Shown here one piece after another: positions 50,478 through 59,749 of a stretch of DNA of 64,000 bases. The translations under genes were made by a program, and so were the position numbers. How positions within the stretch are numbered: the first letter of the stretch is position 1; each line of letters starts with the position of its first letter. The stretch comes from a bacterium (lineage in GTDB: Bacteria > Joyebacterota > Joyebacteria > Joyebacterales > Joyebacteraceae), in assembly GCA_025782395.1 (NCBI GenBank), contig JALGZD010000161.1, positions 1 to 64,000 of the forward strand. The letters are read 5' to 3'. The notes below the pieces were generated by a model, which saw nothing but the letters and a program-made list of their open reading frames with translations, was not told the origin of the DNA and made no database searches.

Positions 50478-50506
50478 TTGACCGGCCCTGCCGATTGTGG
50501 TATTCT
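50478..50506 (+). promoter_or_regulatory. Sigma-70 promoter of the LVIVD-repeat gene
   Basis: TTGACC (50478-50483), 17-bp spacer, TATTCT (50501-50506). The leader to the ATG at 50547 is about 35 nt. Confidence 0.7.
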
Positions 50507-50546
50507 TGATAGGTATCAGTGATTCGCACGTCCGCGACGGAGGGGG

Positions 50547-53114
50547 ATGTATACCGTGGAGAGGTGGAAGCTCGTACTTCGGCTGCTTGTCACGGCGCTC
50601 TTGGTGACGTTCGCGACTTCGGCGAGCGCGGACTTCCACGTTTTCTCTGAGGACTTCTCGGACACGGAGTTCAAGGACGCTACCGCTACGACCGCGGTCT
50701 GGGACACGGCCGCCGGGTGGATACAACTCCCGATCTTCGAGATGCGAATGGTGGGTAGCACAGTTCTTCCAGGCATTGGGCTCGACGTCGTTGCCATTGG
50801 GGATATCGCATATGTCGCTGCCGACGCGGCCGGATTGCAAATCATCGACATCAGTGACCCCGCGGCTCCGATCATCATCGGGGACTACGACACGCCCGGT
50901 AATGCCAGGGACATCGCCGTAGCAGGCGGCCTGGCCTTCGTGGCCGACCGGCTCGAGGGGCTTCAGATCATCAGCGTGAGCAACCCCGGAGCCCCGACAT
51001 TCGTCGGCAGCTGCACAACGCCCACAGCGGCGCTCGGGGTCGCGGTCTCCGGCGATCATGCATACGTTGTCGCCGGGGAGTACGGCCTCCTGGTGATCGA
51101 CATCAGCGATCCATCGGCCCCTTTCGTGGCAGGTTCGCTGGATACGGGCGGTGAGTCCGTTGATATCGCTATCAGCGGTCGATTCGCCTTCGTAGCGGCG
51201 AAGAGCGGTGGGCTCCTCGTCATCGATATTGACGACCCTACCGCTCCCAGCAACGCATGGAAGCTTATGACGTCCTGGGACGTTCATGCCGTGGCCGTGG
51301 CGGGGGACATCGCCTACATCGCCGGCTCCAGCAGTGGATGGCCGCCTCCCAGCGAGTCGTTCTTTCTGGCCGTGGATATCAGTTCTCCCGGTGGCGGCGT
51401 GGCGATAGGCACCATCCTGGGATACGGACAGCCGAGTTCCATTTTCATCGATGGAGATCGGGTGTACGTCGCTGATTGGTCGGACGGCCTTTCGGTCATA
51501 GACGTAAGTGATCCGACCGCTCCTGTTCTCGAGGACGCATTTGACTCTCCAATGGGGCCACGCGGTGTATCTGTGGCCGGCAGCCACGCATACCTGGCGG
51601 ATACGGCAGACGGTCTCAACATCGTGCGCGTGGGCTCGCCCGTGCCTCCGGAGACGATGGCTACGAGCGACACACCGGGCGGCGCGTACGGAATCGTCGT
51701 CGAGGGGAACCATGTTTTCATAGGTGACCAGGTCGGTGGTTTTCAGATCATCGATATCACGAATCCCCTTGCCCCGGTGCACGCTGGAGGTGTCGACACG
51801 CCAGGCAGATCGTACGGTCTGGATGTGGCCGGCAACTACTGCTACGTGGCTGACGGCGGATTCGGTCTGCGCGTAGTGGACGTGACCAACACCGAGACAC
51901 CCGTTGAGGTCGGAAGCTACAACTCTCCCGGATTTGCCTACGATGCTGTCGCAAGCGGGAACAGCGTATTCATGGCCGATGGAAACGCCGGCGTCGAGAC
52001 TTACGACGTCACGGACCCGGCGAATCCGCTACCGGTCGGTCTCTGTGATACTCCGGGCACGGCCTACAGCATCGCCGTGGACGGGGACATCGTGTACCTG
52101 GCTGATCGCTACGGTGGCCTCCAGGTGCTCGATGCGAGTGATCCCGAGACCCTGAGGATAGTCGGGAACTGCGATGCGCCGCAGGATGCGCGGGCGGTCG
52201 AGGTTCGAGGTAGCATCGCGTATGTGGCGGATGCCGGTTCAGGGCTCAGGATCATTGATGTCAGCGATCCCTCAGACCCGGTTGAAATGGGGTCGCTGGA
52301 TATCGCCGCCGGCGCCTATGGTATCGCGGTCAGGGGCGATGTGGCCTACACCGCCCTCGGAGTGTGCGGTGTCGAGGCGGTGGATGTCTCGGATCCTGCT
52401 AATCCCATCTCGCTCGGTCGGACTGATGTCGATGACTGGGCGTACGGCATCGCGGTGGCTGGTGACTACGCATATGTCACGGACAGCGAATCCGGAATCA
52501 AGGTGATGGAGATCTTCCAGCACCGGCTCGATACCGAGCAGGACTTTGTGATGTCGCTCCCCATCGGCACGACAACCGGTGAGATCCTGAACGTTGAGAT
52601 CGAGACTGTTCAGATGGACTCCATCCGTTGGGAGCTGAGCGCGGATGCTGGGGCGACGTGGGAGGAGGTCCACCCGGGAGGCCGGCCCCACGCGTTCTCG
52701 AGCCCGGGCGACGAGCTTCTGTGGCGGGCCGAACTGGTCTACAAACAGCTCGGCGATTTTCCCCTCTGCAGCGAGCTTGTCGTGACATGGTTTGCTCAGG
52801 AGACGGGTGTTGGTGACGATCCCCAGATGCCGCCGTCGTTTGCTCTCTACCAGAACCGGCCCAATCCGTTCGGACCATCGACGAGGATTCAGTACGATGT
52901 CCCGGCTCAAGGCGGAGTGGTGACACTTGAGGTCTTCGATGTGCGGGGGAGACTCGTGAGGCGGCTGAAGCGCGGGGACGAGGCGCCGGGCTGCAATGAG
53001 GTCATCTGGGACGGGCGAAACTCGAGCGGGGACCGTGTCGCGGCGGGTGTCTACTTCTACAGACTCGAAGGCCCCGGATTTGAGCGCGAGCGGAAGATGA
53101 TCGTGCTCAGGTGA
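50547..53114 (+). CDS. Secreted LVIVD-repeat beta-propeller protein with FlgD-like tail
   Basis: The protein has 855 residues. A signal peptide (LLVTALLVTFATSASA) is followed by a short segment and about fourteen LVIVD-type repeats of roughly 43 residues. Each contains VAVxGxxAYVADxxxGLxIIDVSDPxxPxxxG, and together they fold as beta-propellers. The pattern breaks near residue 640, before a domain with DSIRWELSADAGATWEEV. The last 85 residues (LYQNRPNPFGPSTRIQYDV ... DVRGRLVRRL ... WDGRNSSGDRVAAGVYFYRLEG ... KMIVLR) form a FlgD-like secretion/attachment tail. GGAGGGGG precedes the ATG. Likely surface-exposed; no enzymatic motif. Confidence 0.88.
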   Translation: MYTVERWKLVLRLLVTALLVTFATSASADFHVFSEDFSDTEFKDATATTAVWDTAAGWIQLPIFEMRMVGSTVLPGIGLDVVAIGDIAYVAADAAGLQIIDISDPAAPIIIGDYDTPGNARDIAVAGGLAFVADRLEGLQIISVSNPGAPTFVGSCTTPTAALGVAVSGDHAYVVAGEYGLLVIDISDPSAPFVAGSLDTGGESVDIAISGRFAFVAAKSGGLLVIDIDDPTAPSNAWKLMTSWDVHAVAVAGDIAYIAGSSSGWPPPSESFFLAVDISSPGGGVAIGTILGYGQPSSIFIDGDRVYVADWSDGLSVIDVSDPTAPVLEDAFDSPMGPRGVSVAGSHAYLADTADGLNIVRVGSPVPPETMATSDTPGGAYGIVVEGNHVFIGDQVGGFQIIDITNPLAPVHAGGVDTPGRSYGLDVAGNYCYVADGGFGLRVVDVTNTETPVEVGSYNSPGFAYDAVASGNSVFMADGNAGVETYDVTDPANPLPVGLCDTPGTAYSIAVDGDIVYLADRYGGLQVLDASDPETLRIVGNCDAPQDARAVEVRGSIAYVADAGSGLRIIDVSDPSDPVEMGSLDIAAGAYGIAVRGDVAYTALGVCGVEAVDVSDPANPISLGRTDVDDWAYGIAVAGDYAYVTDSESGIKVMEIFQHRLDTEQDFVMSLPIGTTTGEILNVEIETVQMDSIRWELSADAGATWEEVHPGGRPHAFSSPGDELLWRAELVYKQLGDFPLCSELVVTWFAQETGVGDDPQMPPSFALYQNRPNPFGPSTRIQYDVPAQGGVVTLEVFDVRGRLVRRLKRGDEAPGCNEVIWDGRNSSGDRVAAGVYFYRLEGPGFERERKMIVLR

Positions 53115-53132
53115 GTGCCCAGCTAAGGGCAC
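53115..53132 (+). terminator. Short hairpin after the LVIVD gene
   Basis: GTGCCC-AGCTAA-GGGCAC directly follows the stop codon region. It has no T-run, so it is a weak terminator between convergent genes. Confidence 0.45.
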
Positions 53133-53210
53133 GTTCAGTTGGCCACCTGCAGCCGGTGACGCGTGCGCGGAACCGGAAGCATCGCATCCTGCCTGTGCCT
53201 GCCTGGTGTC

Positions 53211-53807
53211 CTACCTGTACATGGCCTTGATGCTGCCCCAGCTGGTGTGCTCCACGGGCGCCTCATCGCCGACGATCACATCATCAATCTCAACGTACCA
53301 GCAGTCACCCTTTCCACTCGGATCGAAATAGTGGAACCGCAGTGCTATCGTACTCCCGGCGAAGAGGTCCAGGGGGATGACGACGTCGTAGCCGGGGAGA
53401 TGCTCACCACCGCCGTGATCGTCATTCCAGCTCAGGATGTTCGTCCAGACTTCTTCGGACCAGAGGTCTACCTCGAAGAAATCTCTGTCAATGAAGTTCT
53501 GGTAGTTGACGCGGAAGAAGAGGACAGCATCGGCCGGGCACTGGAACTGCGGAGTCTCGAGTGTTGTGTCGAATTCCAGTTCCCCTGCTACTTCAGATTC
53601 GACGCAGGCACAGAGCCCGGTGCCTCCCGTCCAGTTGTCAACATCCCAGTAGCTGTTCCTGTGCCAGGTGACACCGCTTCCGGCGGAGTCCTGGACCTTC
53701 CAGCCGCTAGGAGGGAACGCTCCCTCAAACCGCTCGATGAGCCCCTCTCCAGCAACCGTGCATGTCATCACGAGCAGCACGCAGACAAGGAGAGCAATCG
53801 ATTTCAT
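53211..53807 (-). CDS. Secreted cleaved-adhesin-like (jelly-roll) protein with SWG C-terminal tag
   Basis: The protein has 198 residues. ATG 53807 has GGAAGG eight bases upstream and gives the signal peptide MKSIALLVCVLLVMTCTVAG. The longer upstream frame lacks a site. The mature part reads IERFEGAFPPSGWKVQD ... DFFEVDLWSEEVW ... IALRFHYFDPSGKGDCWYVEIDDVIVG, the pattern of the MAM/cleaved-adhesin (choice-of-anchor J) jelly-roll. The protein ends exactly at APVEHTSWGSIKAMYR, the tail shared with the products of 2003-2833 and 56701-58035. It is convergent with the LVIVD-repeat gene. Probably an extracellular or surface binding protein; ligand unknown. Confidence 0.8.
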   Translation of the reverse strand: MKSIALLVCVLLVMTCTVAGEGLIERFEGAFPPSGWKVQDSAGSGVTWHRNSYWDVDNWTGGTGLCACVESEVAGELEFDTTLETPQFQCPADAVLFFRVNYQNFIDRDFFEVDLWSEEVWTNILSWNDDHGGGEHLPGYDVVIPLDLFAGSTIALRFHYFDPSGKGDCWYVEIDDVIVGDEAPVEHTSWGSIKAMYR

Positions 53808-53846
53808 CAAGTGTGCCTTCCGTGTGGAAAATCCCTGAAACACTAA

Positions 53847-53875
53847 CCCATACACCGAGTAGTATGGTCTGACAA
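53847..53875 (-). promoter_or_regulatory. Possible promoter with overlapping inverted repeat
   Basis: On the minus strand TTGTCA (53875-53870) and TATGGG (53852-53847) are 17 bp apart. An inverted repeat CCATAC-N8-GTATGG (53848-53867) covers the spacer and -10. The -10 is poor. Confidence 0.35.
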
Positions 53876-54037
53876 GAGAGAAGTGTGTCTGTCGATGAAG
53901 CGCCGGTAATTGATGAGGCGCCTGCAGATGTGCGTGGGGGCACACGTGAGGATCCAACGCCGTCAGGTGTTCATGTGTCAGAATGAGGCAGTTGATCGAG
54001 ATGGGGCAATTGGCCGGGGACTTCTCGGGGGTGGAAA

Positions 54038-56632
54038 ATGCGTCTGCTGTCCTTGTTCGTGTTGACCGCAGTGTTCGTGTTCATTGCTTCGATCACATGT
54101 GTCTCGGCCTCCCCCCATGCGTTTCAGCCGGCAAACGCAGCCCCCGGCTTGAGCGGACACGCTGACGGCATCGCATCGGAGCATCCATCAATCCATGCGT
54201 ACAGGCTCAGTGGTGGCGAGATCATCACGCTGGATGGGCGGCTGGATGATCCAGCCTGGCAGAATGCGGAGCTGGCAACCGGCTTCAGCCAGTGGGATCC
54301 GAACCGCGGAGAGGACGCGAGTGAGCAGACGACCTTCAAAATCGTTTATGACCATGAGGCGATCTACTTCGGCATAGCCTGTTTCGAGTCAAACTCGGAG
54401 GACATCCGCAGCCAGCTCTGCCGCCGTGACAACATGATCGGCTCGGACGTCATCAGCATCTACGTGGACACCTACCACGACCACAGTAGCGGCTACAACT
54501 TCCGGGTGAACCCGCACGGCGTCCAGCGTGACGTCTACGTCTACAACGATGGCCACATGGACCCGGACTGGGACGCTGTCTGGCGTGCCGAAACATCCGT
54601 GGACGAGAGCGGATGGTACGCTGAGATGCGGATTCCGTTCGCTGCCGTCCGGTACAGCAACGGTAGCGAGATGACGTGGGGTCTGAACATCTACCGATAC
54701 ATGCACGTCCGCGGTGAAGACACTTCATGGGTGAACTGGGACAGAGAACTGTCCGGGTTCGTCAGCCGGTTCGGTGAGATAACGGGGCTTCATGATGTGC
54801 CGTCTGCCAGGCAGCTTGACCTTCTGCCGTACATCGTCCATCGTACGACGGATCCATCCGCGGTGGGGGATGCGGACGTGCTCGATCATTTCGACAACTT
54901 CGGCCTCGACGTGAAGTACGGGGTCACGTCGGACCTTACGCTCAATGCAACCTTTCAACCGGACTTCGGACAGGTAGAAGCCGATCCGGCGCTTCTGAAC
55001 CTGTCGCCGTTTGAGACCTACTACGAGGAGAAGCGTCCGTTCTTTGTGGAGGGAAACCGCTTCTTTTCCCACGAGGGGTTCCGCATGTTCTACTCGCGTA
55101 GAATCGGGACCGGGGACGAGCGCACCCGGATTCGCGCAGCCGGGAAGCTTACGGGCAAGACCGCTCCTGGCGTATCGATTGCAGCCCTCTATGCGCTGAC
55201 GGATATCACGGGAGAGGGGCAGGCCCACAACTTTCTGAAGAACGGGGAGCTTCCCACTCACTACATGGTGGGACGAGTGGGCAAGGAGTTCGCCGACGGA
55301 GCGCACAGGTTCAATCTCATGCAGACCGCTGTCCTGAGGCCGGATGATCGCGACGAGTTCGGCGAGTACGCGACTCGCGATGCGTTCACGAGCGGGATGG
55401 ATTTCGATCTCAACTTCCATGACCGGGATTACAACATAGGCGGCTCGGTCGTCGGGTCGATCGTCGATCCCAAGGCATCGGAATCCGATCCGGACACGGG
55501 GCACGCCGCCGACTACGGCACCGGTGGCGAACTCAAGCTCAGGAAGCGCGGCGGAACTATCCGTGGCGGCATCTCAGGCAGGTGGGAGACCGATAGGCTC
55601 GATCTCAACGATGTCGGTTTCCTCTCTGCGCCGGATGAGATAGGGAGCAACGGCTGGGTCGAGTACGATCACGAATCCACCCGCGAGGGCGCTCTCATCA
55701 CGCGCGGGAGTTTCGGTCTGAATGCGTGGCGGGAGTGGACCTACGCCGCCGCTACCGGGCGCGATATCGACACGGGCGAGCTGGCTTGGTCGTACGGTCG
55801 GGGCCATCCTCTTTCGGCAGGCGGTGATGCTCACGGTTGGATGCAGCTCGGTAACTACTGGAACGCATGGTTTGGGATGGGGGCGGGTCCGGAGAGTGCG
55901 AGCAAGCATCTGACGAGGACATACGACGGAGAGCAGGGTCCGTTGATGTGCTCGCCCGATGCCTTCTGGGGCTGGTGGGGATTCCAGACCGATGGGCGAA
56001 AGAACTTCACGCTGACCCACAATGGCAACATCAACCGCAACAGCGCGGGCGGACGCACAACGTGGGTCGGGCTTGGCGGTCACTGGACTCCGACGACTTC
56101 GACCAATCTGAGCATCGAGACATCGTACAATACGACGCACGCGATGGCGCGGCACATCGGCAACTTCGCCAATCCCGGCGCCGGTATAGGAAGTGTCAGC
56201 TACGTCTTCGCTGAGCTGGATCACCGAACGATAGACGCCACATTCCGGGCCGACGTTCTCTTCAGCAGGAATCTCTCCTTGCAGTTCTACGCGCAGCCGT
56301 ATCTGACTGTGGGGGAGTACAGCAAACCGAAGCAGCTGGCCAGGGCGGACTCCTACGACTTCGACCCGGCGGAGGGAATTCCTGAGTTCGATCCACAGGC
56401 GATCAGCGACTACGACTTCCGCTATGCCTCGGTGAATATCAATGTTGTGCTCAGGTGGGAGTACCGACCAGGGAGCACGTTCTACCTGGTCTGGAAGCAG
56501 GGCAGGAGCGAGTACGCCGAACGGGGATTGTCCGGGAGCGCCTTCGACACGAGCCTGAGCCCGGCCGACATGTTCGACACCGAACCGGAGAACACGTTCC
56601 TTGCGAAGGTCACGTACTGGATGCCTATCTGA
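54038..56632 (+). CDS. DUF5916-type outer-membrane protein with CBM9-like domain
   Basis: The protein has 864 residues. A signal peptide (LLSLFVLTAVFVFIASITCVSA) is followed by an N-terminal CBM9-like domain at about 60-220: ITLDGRLDDPAWQNAE, FKIVYDHEAIYFGIACFES and SDVISIYVDTYHDHSSGYNFRVNPHGVQRD. The remaining 600 residues match DUF5916: TWGLNIYRYMHVRGEDTSWVNW, NATFQPDFGQVEADPALLNLSPFETYYEEKRPFFVEGNRFF, then alternating strands to a final LAKVTYWMPI, as in outer-membrane barrels. GGGGGTGG precedes the ATG. Function of the family is not established; carbohydrate binding or export at the outer membrane is a guess. Confidence 0.85.
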   Translation: MRLLSLFVLTAVFVFIASITCVSASPHAFQPANAAPGLSGHADGIASEHPSIHAYRLSGGEIITLDGRLDDPAWQNAELATGFSQWDPNRGEDASEQTTFKIVYDHEAIYFGIACFESNSEDIRSQLCRRDNMIGSDVISIYVDTYHDHSSGYNFRVNPHGVQRDVYVYNDGHMDPDWDAVWRAETSVDESGWYAEMRIPFAAVRYSNGSEMTWGLNIYRYMHVRGEDTSWVNWDRELSGFVSRFGEITGLHDVPSARQLDLLPYIVHRTTDPSAVGDADVLDHFDNFGLDVKYGVTSDLTLNATFQPDFGQVEADPALLNLSPFETYYEEKRPFFVEGNRFFSHEGFRMFYSRRIGTGDERTRIRAAGKLTGKTAPGVSIAALYALTDITGEGQAHNFLKNGELPTHYMVGRVGKEFADGAHRFNLMQTAVLRPDDRDEFGEYATRDAFTSGMDFDLNFHDRDYNIGGSVVGSIVDPKASESDPDTGHAADYGTGGELKLRKRGGTIRGGISGRWETDRLDLNDVGFLSAPDEIGSNGWVEYDHESTREGALITRGSFGLNAWREWTYAAATGRDIDTGELAWSYGRGHPLSAGGDAHGWMQLGNYWNAWFGMGAGPESASKHLTRTYDGEQGPLMCSPDAFWGWWGFQTDGRKNFTLTHNGNINRNSAGGRTTWVGLGGHWTPTTSTNLSIETSYNTTHAMARHIGNFANPGAGIGSVSYVFAELDHRTIDATFRADVLFSRNLSLQFYAQPYLTVGEYSKPKQLARADSYDFDPAEGIPEFDPQAISDYDFRYASVNINVVLRWEYRPGSTFYLVWKQGRSEYAERGLSGSAFDTSLSPADMFDTEPENTFLAKVTYWMPI

Positions 56633-56700
56633 GATATGACTGCCGGATCACATAAGACAGCCGTGTTGTCTCCCGTCAGATCATATGCAACAGCCGGGCC

Positions 56701-58035
56701 TCAGCGGTACATCGCCTTGATCACTCCCCAAGAGACCTTCTCAACCGGTGACCCGCAGGGCCCGCACCCGACGTACATGGAGCCCAGATGCAGGTGGTAA
56801 TCGTTGTGTTCCTGCAGACAGGGGGAATCGGCACAGGCGAAGAAGTTGTCGGTGTAGACATCGCAGAGGAGCGGATTGACGTCAATAAGGTTGCTGTCTC
56901 CGAGGAGGTCATCGCCTCCATCATTTGCGTACGTAAGGCACCAGTTCGTTTCCAGACAGGAACTCGGCTCGCGATGAAGCGCCCTGCCCACCACTCCGTA
57001 GGCCATGACGCACTGCTGAACAACCATGTGGTTGTAGTCAATGCCGCCCTTTGAGTAGATGCCGGAGCCCCGCGGAGCCTCGTTGAAGCAGAACGTGCAG
57101 TTCAGAATCGTCGGCTTCCCCTCATAACTCGTGTCCGCATAGAGCCCGCCACCATCGAAAGCCGCGATGTTGCGGACGAACGTGTTGAAGGAGACGCTCA
57201 CTTCTGAGAAAGCGTTGACGTAGAGTCCGCCTCCCCGGCCGGCCGTGTTCTCATAGAAGGAACTGTTTTTGACCACGGTCCCGGAGATCCTGTCCGGATC
57301 GCTCCCACCGCCTGCCGGAGCGAGAGGCCCCGTCATGCCGGCGTAGACCGCGCCGCCACCCACACCTGCCGAGTTTCCACGGAAATCGCAGCTCGCGATT
57401 GTGGCCCACGTGCCGAACTTGACTGCAATCGCTCCGCCTTCCTGCGCGGCACTGTTGCCCTCAAACGTATTCCACCGGATTATAGGCAACGCGCCCGTCG
57501 CGTATATCGCGCCTCCATCCGTGTCAGCGTGGTTGCTGATGAACTCGCACTCGACGAGCTGGATCTCGGAATCAATGCCGATGTAGAAAGCCCCCCCGAA
57601 ACTGTTTGCGTGATTGTCATCAAAGACGCAGTAGTGGAAGACCGGATGTGCGCCTCCGCAGAAGACGGCTCCGCCCAGGTCCGCGCGCCCCCGCGTGATG
57701 GTGAAACCTTCAACTACACAGTGACAATCTTCGCCATTTGTGAAGCGAAAGGCACGGCCCCCGCTCTCGCAGTCGACAATGGTCAGTTCGGGGCTCTCTA
57801 CGTCCTCAGACATGAGGACGAGGTGCGTGCCGCCGAAGTTGATCTCCCTGTTGTCCGGACCCGTGTAGGTTCCCGGAGCCACGACAATCGTGTCGCCGGA
57901 ATCCGCGGACGCCACGGCCGGTTGTATCGCAGAGAAATCACTACCACCGTTGCCGTCTACGTAGATAATCCCGGCCGATGTAGCTGTTGCCAGACAACAC
58001 AGAAGAACCGCTGTGACGGGTGCGTAGCGCAGCAA
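56701..58035 (-). CDS. Secreted right-handed beta-helix protein with SWG C-terminal tag
   Basis: The protein has 444 residues from the TTG at 58035, which has AAGAGGAGG six bases upstream and gives the signal peptide LRYAPVTAVLLCCLATATSAG. The frame extends upstream to 58080 without a site. IIYVDGNGGSDFSAIQPAVASADSGDTIVVAPGTY is the usual start of a pectate-lyase-like beta-helix. It is followed by Chlamydia Pmp-like GGAVF/GGAIY coils (NHANSFGGAFYI, HADTDGGAIYA, NTAGRGGGLYV). The C-terminus is SPVEKVSWGVIKAMYR. There are many cysteines in the last third. No catalytic residues are visible; probably a surface adhesin or structural protein. Confidence 0.82.
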   Translation of the reverse strand: MLRYAPVTAVLLCCLATATSAGIIYVDGNGGSDFSAIQPAVASADSGDTIVVAPGTYTGPDNREINFGGTHLVLMSEDVESPELTIVDCESGGRAFRFTNGEDCHCVVEGFTITRGRADLGGAVFCGGAHPVFHYCVFDDNHANSFGGAFYIGIDSEIQLVECEFISNHADTDGGAIYATGALPIIRWNTFEGNSAAQEGGAIAVKFGTWATIASCDFRGNSAGVGGGAVYAGMTGPLAPAGGGSDPDRISGTVVKNSSFYENTAGRGGGLYVNAFSEVSVSFNTFVRNIAAFDGGGLYADTSYEGKPTILNCTFCFNEAPRGSGIYSKGGIDYNHMVVQQCVMAYGVVGRALHREPSSCLETNWCLTYANDGGDDLLGDSNLIDVNPLLCDVYTDNFFACADSPCLQEHNDYHLHLGSMYVGCGPCGSPVEKVSWGVIKAMYR

Positions 58036-58134
58036 ACCAAACCTCCTCTTGGAGCGGAGGCGAGCCGCATGAGAGGGCACAGACTACGTCAATCACTCTA
58101 GCCCCTTCCCGGGAAGTGGTCAAGCGGCCAAAGA

Positions 58135-58167
58135 GAGAAACCCGACCTCTGAACGGCCGGGTTTCTC
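58135..58167 (-). terminator. Terminator of the ZU5-like lipoprotein gene
   Basis: A 10-bp perfect stem (58135-58144 with 58158-58167) is followed on the minus strand by TCTCTTT. It ends the transcript of the lipoprotein gene before the beta-helix gene. Confidence 0.8.
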
Positions 58168-58255
58168 CATAGTCCACTCTGCGTTGCTCCGCGGGTCCGG
58201 GGAGGGGGATTACGAGGCTCCTCTGCCGTCACCTGCAGCACAGCGTCTTTTGGAT

Positions 58256-59383
58256 CTACTCCAGAGTTATGCTGATCGCACTTGTCACTTGCGCCCTGAT
58301 GTAGCTGTCGGGGTCGTATCCCGGCTCGTCAATGTTCTCTTCGTTGACGTAGTTGAGAGTGAGCGCATAGGGGGCGGCGACGAGTTCGCTCAACTCGCCG
58401 GCCGAGAACGTGTACGTTCCGGTGTTCGCCGCCTCAACGCCCACGAAGCCGGCTCCGCCCACTCCAACGATCGTGAGCCAGATATTCTCACTGCCCACGT
58501 CGTCCCACGTCACGGTGAATCCGCCGAGAGACGCGGTGCCGCCCATCAGTGGATCCGTGATGTAGGGGCTGGTGTCCGGGAAGTCGATCGAGGCCGTCAA
58601 ATCGGGCGCCAGGGCGCCGCCGTCCACCTCGAATGTGTAGGTCTCGTCCTCAACAAGGAATGGGAGCGAGACGGGTGGCGTGTACTTGTATAGAGTCCCC
58701 GCGGCGGACCACTCCAGCGCGTATTCGTTGCATGTGACCGAATCGACCATGATGGGACTTGCCGGCGCACACGGAGCCACGGTGCTGTCGAACCACGCCA
58801 CGAGGAAGTCCGTGATGATCGGATCCATGCCGGGTATGTTCATCACACCGCGATGAATCCTGAGGGCGGCGAAGACACCGTCTGCCGATGATTCGCCATT
58901 GACGGTGGCTACGAAGTCGGACAGGTGGTCGATCTCGGCGGATGCCTCATTGTCTGGTTCATTCACGATCGTGGTCAACGGCTGCCATCCACGGCCGTCG
59001 TCCGTGTACATGACGATCGAGCTCTCGTCTTCTCCGGCCAGATCACCCTCGTCGTACTCGAGTGTGATCGTCGCGGGGGTTGTGAATGTCGTTCCCGAAG
59101 GCTCGACGCTGTACGCCCCTGTGACGAATTGCTTGTTGGCCGGCGGAGCGGCGGGGGAGTCGTTCTCTTCGATGGAGAAGTCAACAGTGTCGGCGAGCGC
59201 TCCGGCAGGAATGACCAGGCGCGCCTCGCCATCCAGTTCGACGGTTCCACCGGCAGGGCCGACGGTCTCTTCGGCCGTATCGTGAGGGTCATCCCCATTT
59301 GTTCCGCCGTTTCCGGAGGAACAGCCGAGGACCAGGGTAAAGGCCCCCGTGCCGAGCACGAGGAGGCGTGCGATTCGTTTCAT
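58256..59383 (-). CDS. Lipoprotein with ZU5-like domain
   Basis: The protein has 375 residues from the ATG at 59383. The signal peptide ends in a lipobox (TLVLGCSSG), so it is lipid-anchored. VGPAGGTVELDGEARLVIPAGALADTVDFSIEE at about 42-75 is a ZU5-type segment, common in bacterial surface proteins, followed by Ig-like strands (TTFTTPATITLEYDEGDLAGEDESSIVMYTDDGRGW). The second half has three or four more beta-rich segments with unknown fold. A longer frame upstream is not supported by a ribosome site; AAGGGAG lies about eleven bases before the ATG. Cell-surface or periplasmic location; no function can be assigned. Confidence 0.78.
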   Translation of the reverse strand: MKRIARLLVLGTGAFTLVLGCSSGNGGTNGDDPHDTAEETVGPAGGTVELDGEARLVIPAGALADTVDFSIEENDSPAAPPANKQFVTGAYSVEPSGTTFTTPATITLEYDEGDLAGEDESSIVMYTDDGRGWQPLTTIVNEPDNEASAEIDHLSDFVATVNGESSADGVFAALRIHRGVMNIPGMDPIITDFLVAWFDSTVAPCAPASPIMVDSVTCNEYALEWSAAGTLYKYTPPVSLPFLVEDETYTFEVDGGALAPDLTASIDFPDTSPYITDPLMGGTASLGGFTVTWDDVGSENIWLTIVGVGGAGFVGVEAANTGTYTFSAGELSELVAAPYALTLNYVNEENIDEPGYDPDSYIRAQVTSAISITLE

Positions 59384-59409
59384 GATAACAGAACTCCCTT
59401 CTGCGGGTC

Positions 59410-59435
59410 TGTGGCACCCACCTGTGTGTGCCACA
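59410..59435. other. 8-bp inverted repeat upstream of the lipoprotein gene
   Basis: TGTGGCAC (59410-59417) and GTGCCACA (59428-59435) flank a 10-base spacer, 27 bp before the lipoprotein start codon. It could be an operator or a leader hairpin. The rest of 59436-59603 shows nothing recognisable. Confidence 0.5.
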
Positions 59436-59603
59436 TTGCATTGCAGTTTCCACCAAAGTAGCTTAATCAGGAAAAACGCTGGAGTCAAGAACGCCTTGGA
59501 TGCAGTTCTCGGAATGGCGCTTGATGGCAGGTATTCGCGAGGTCCGCGCATGTTCTTGAAATCTGCGGGGCGCGCAACAGAGCGTCGCTGCAATGACATG
59601 TTC

Positions 59604-59632
59604 TTGCTGAATGGCACCAGCTATGCTATTAT
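59604..59632 (+). promoter_or_regulatory. Sigma-70 promoter of the GHTSHGSQ-motif gene
   Basis: TTGCTG (59604-59609), 17-bp spacer, TATTAT (59627-59632). The leader is about 110 nt. Confidence 0.65.
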
Positions 59633-59749
59633 TCGTGGGAGTTGTATCGCTCGGACGTTCCTGATCGTCTTCCGTCGACATGATCTTGCCTTTTCGTCGG
59701 CCTTCGCATCGGCCGCCCGGAGGCAGTACTTCAAATCGGGAGGGCCTTT

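Noticed and set aside
53163-53846. 227-codon open frame on the plus strand
   Set aside because: It is antisense to the jelly-roll gene, which has a signal peptide, a ribosome site and the SWG tail.
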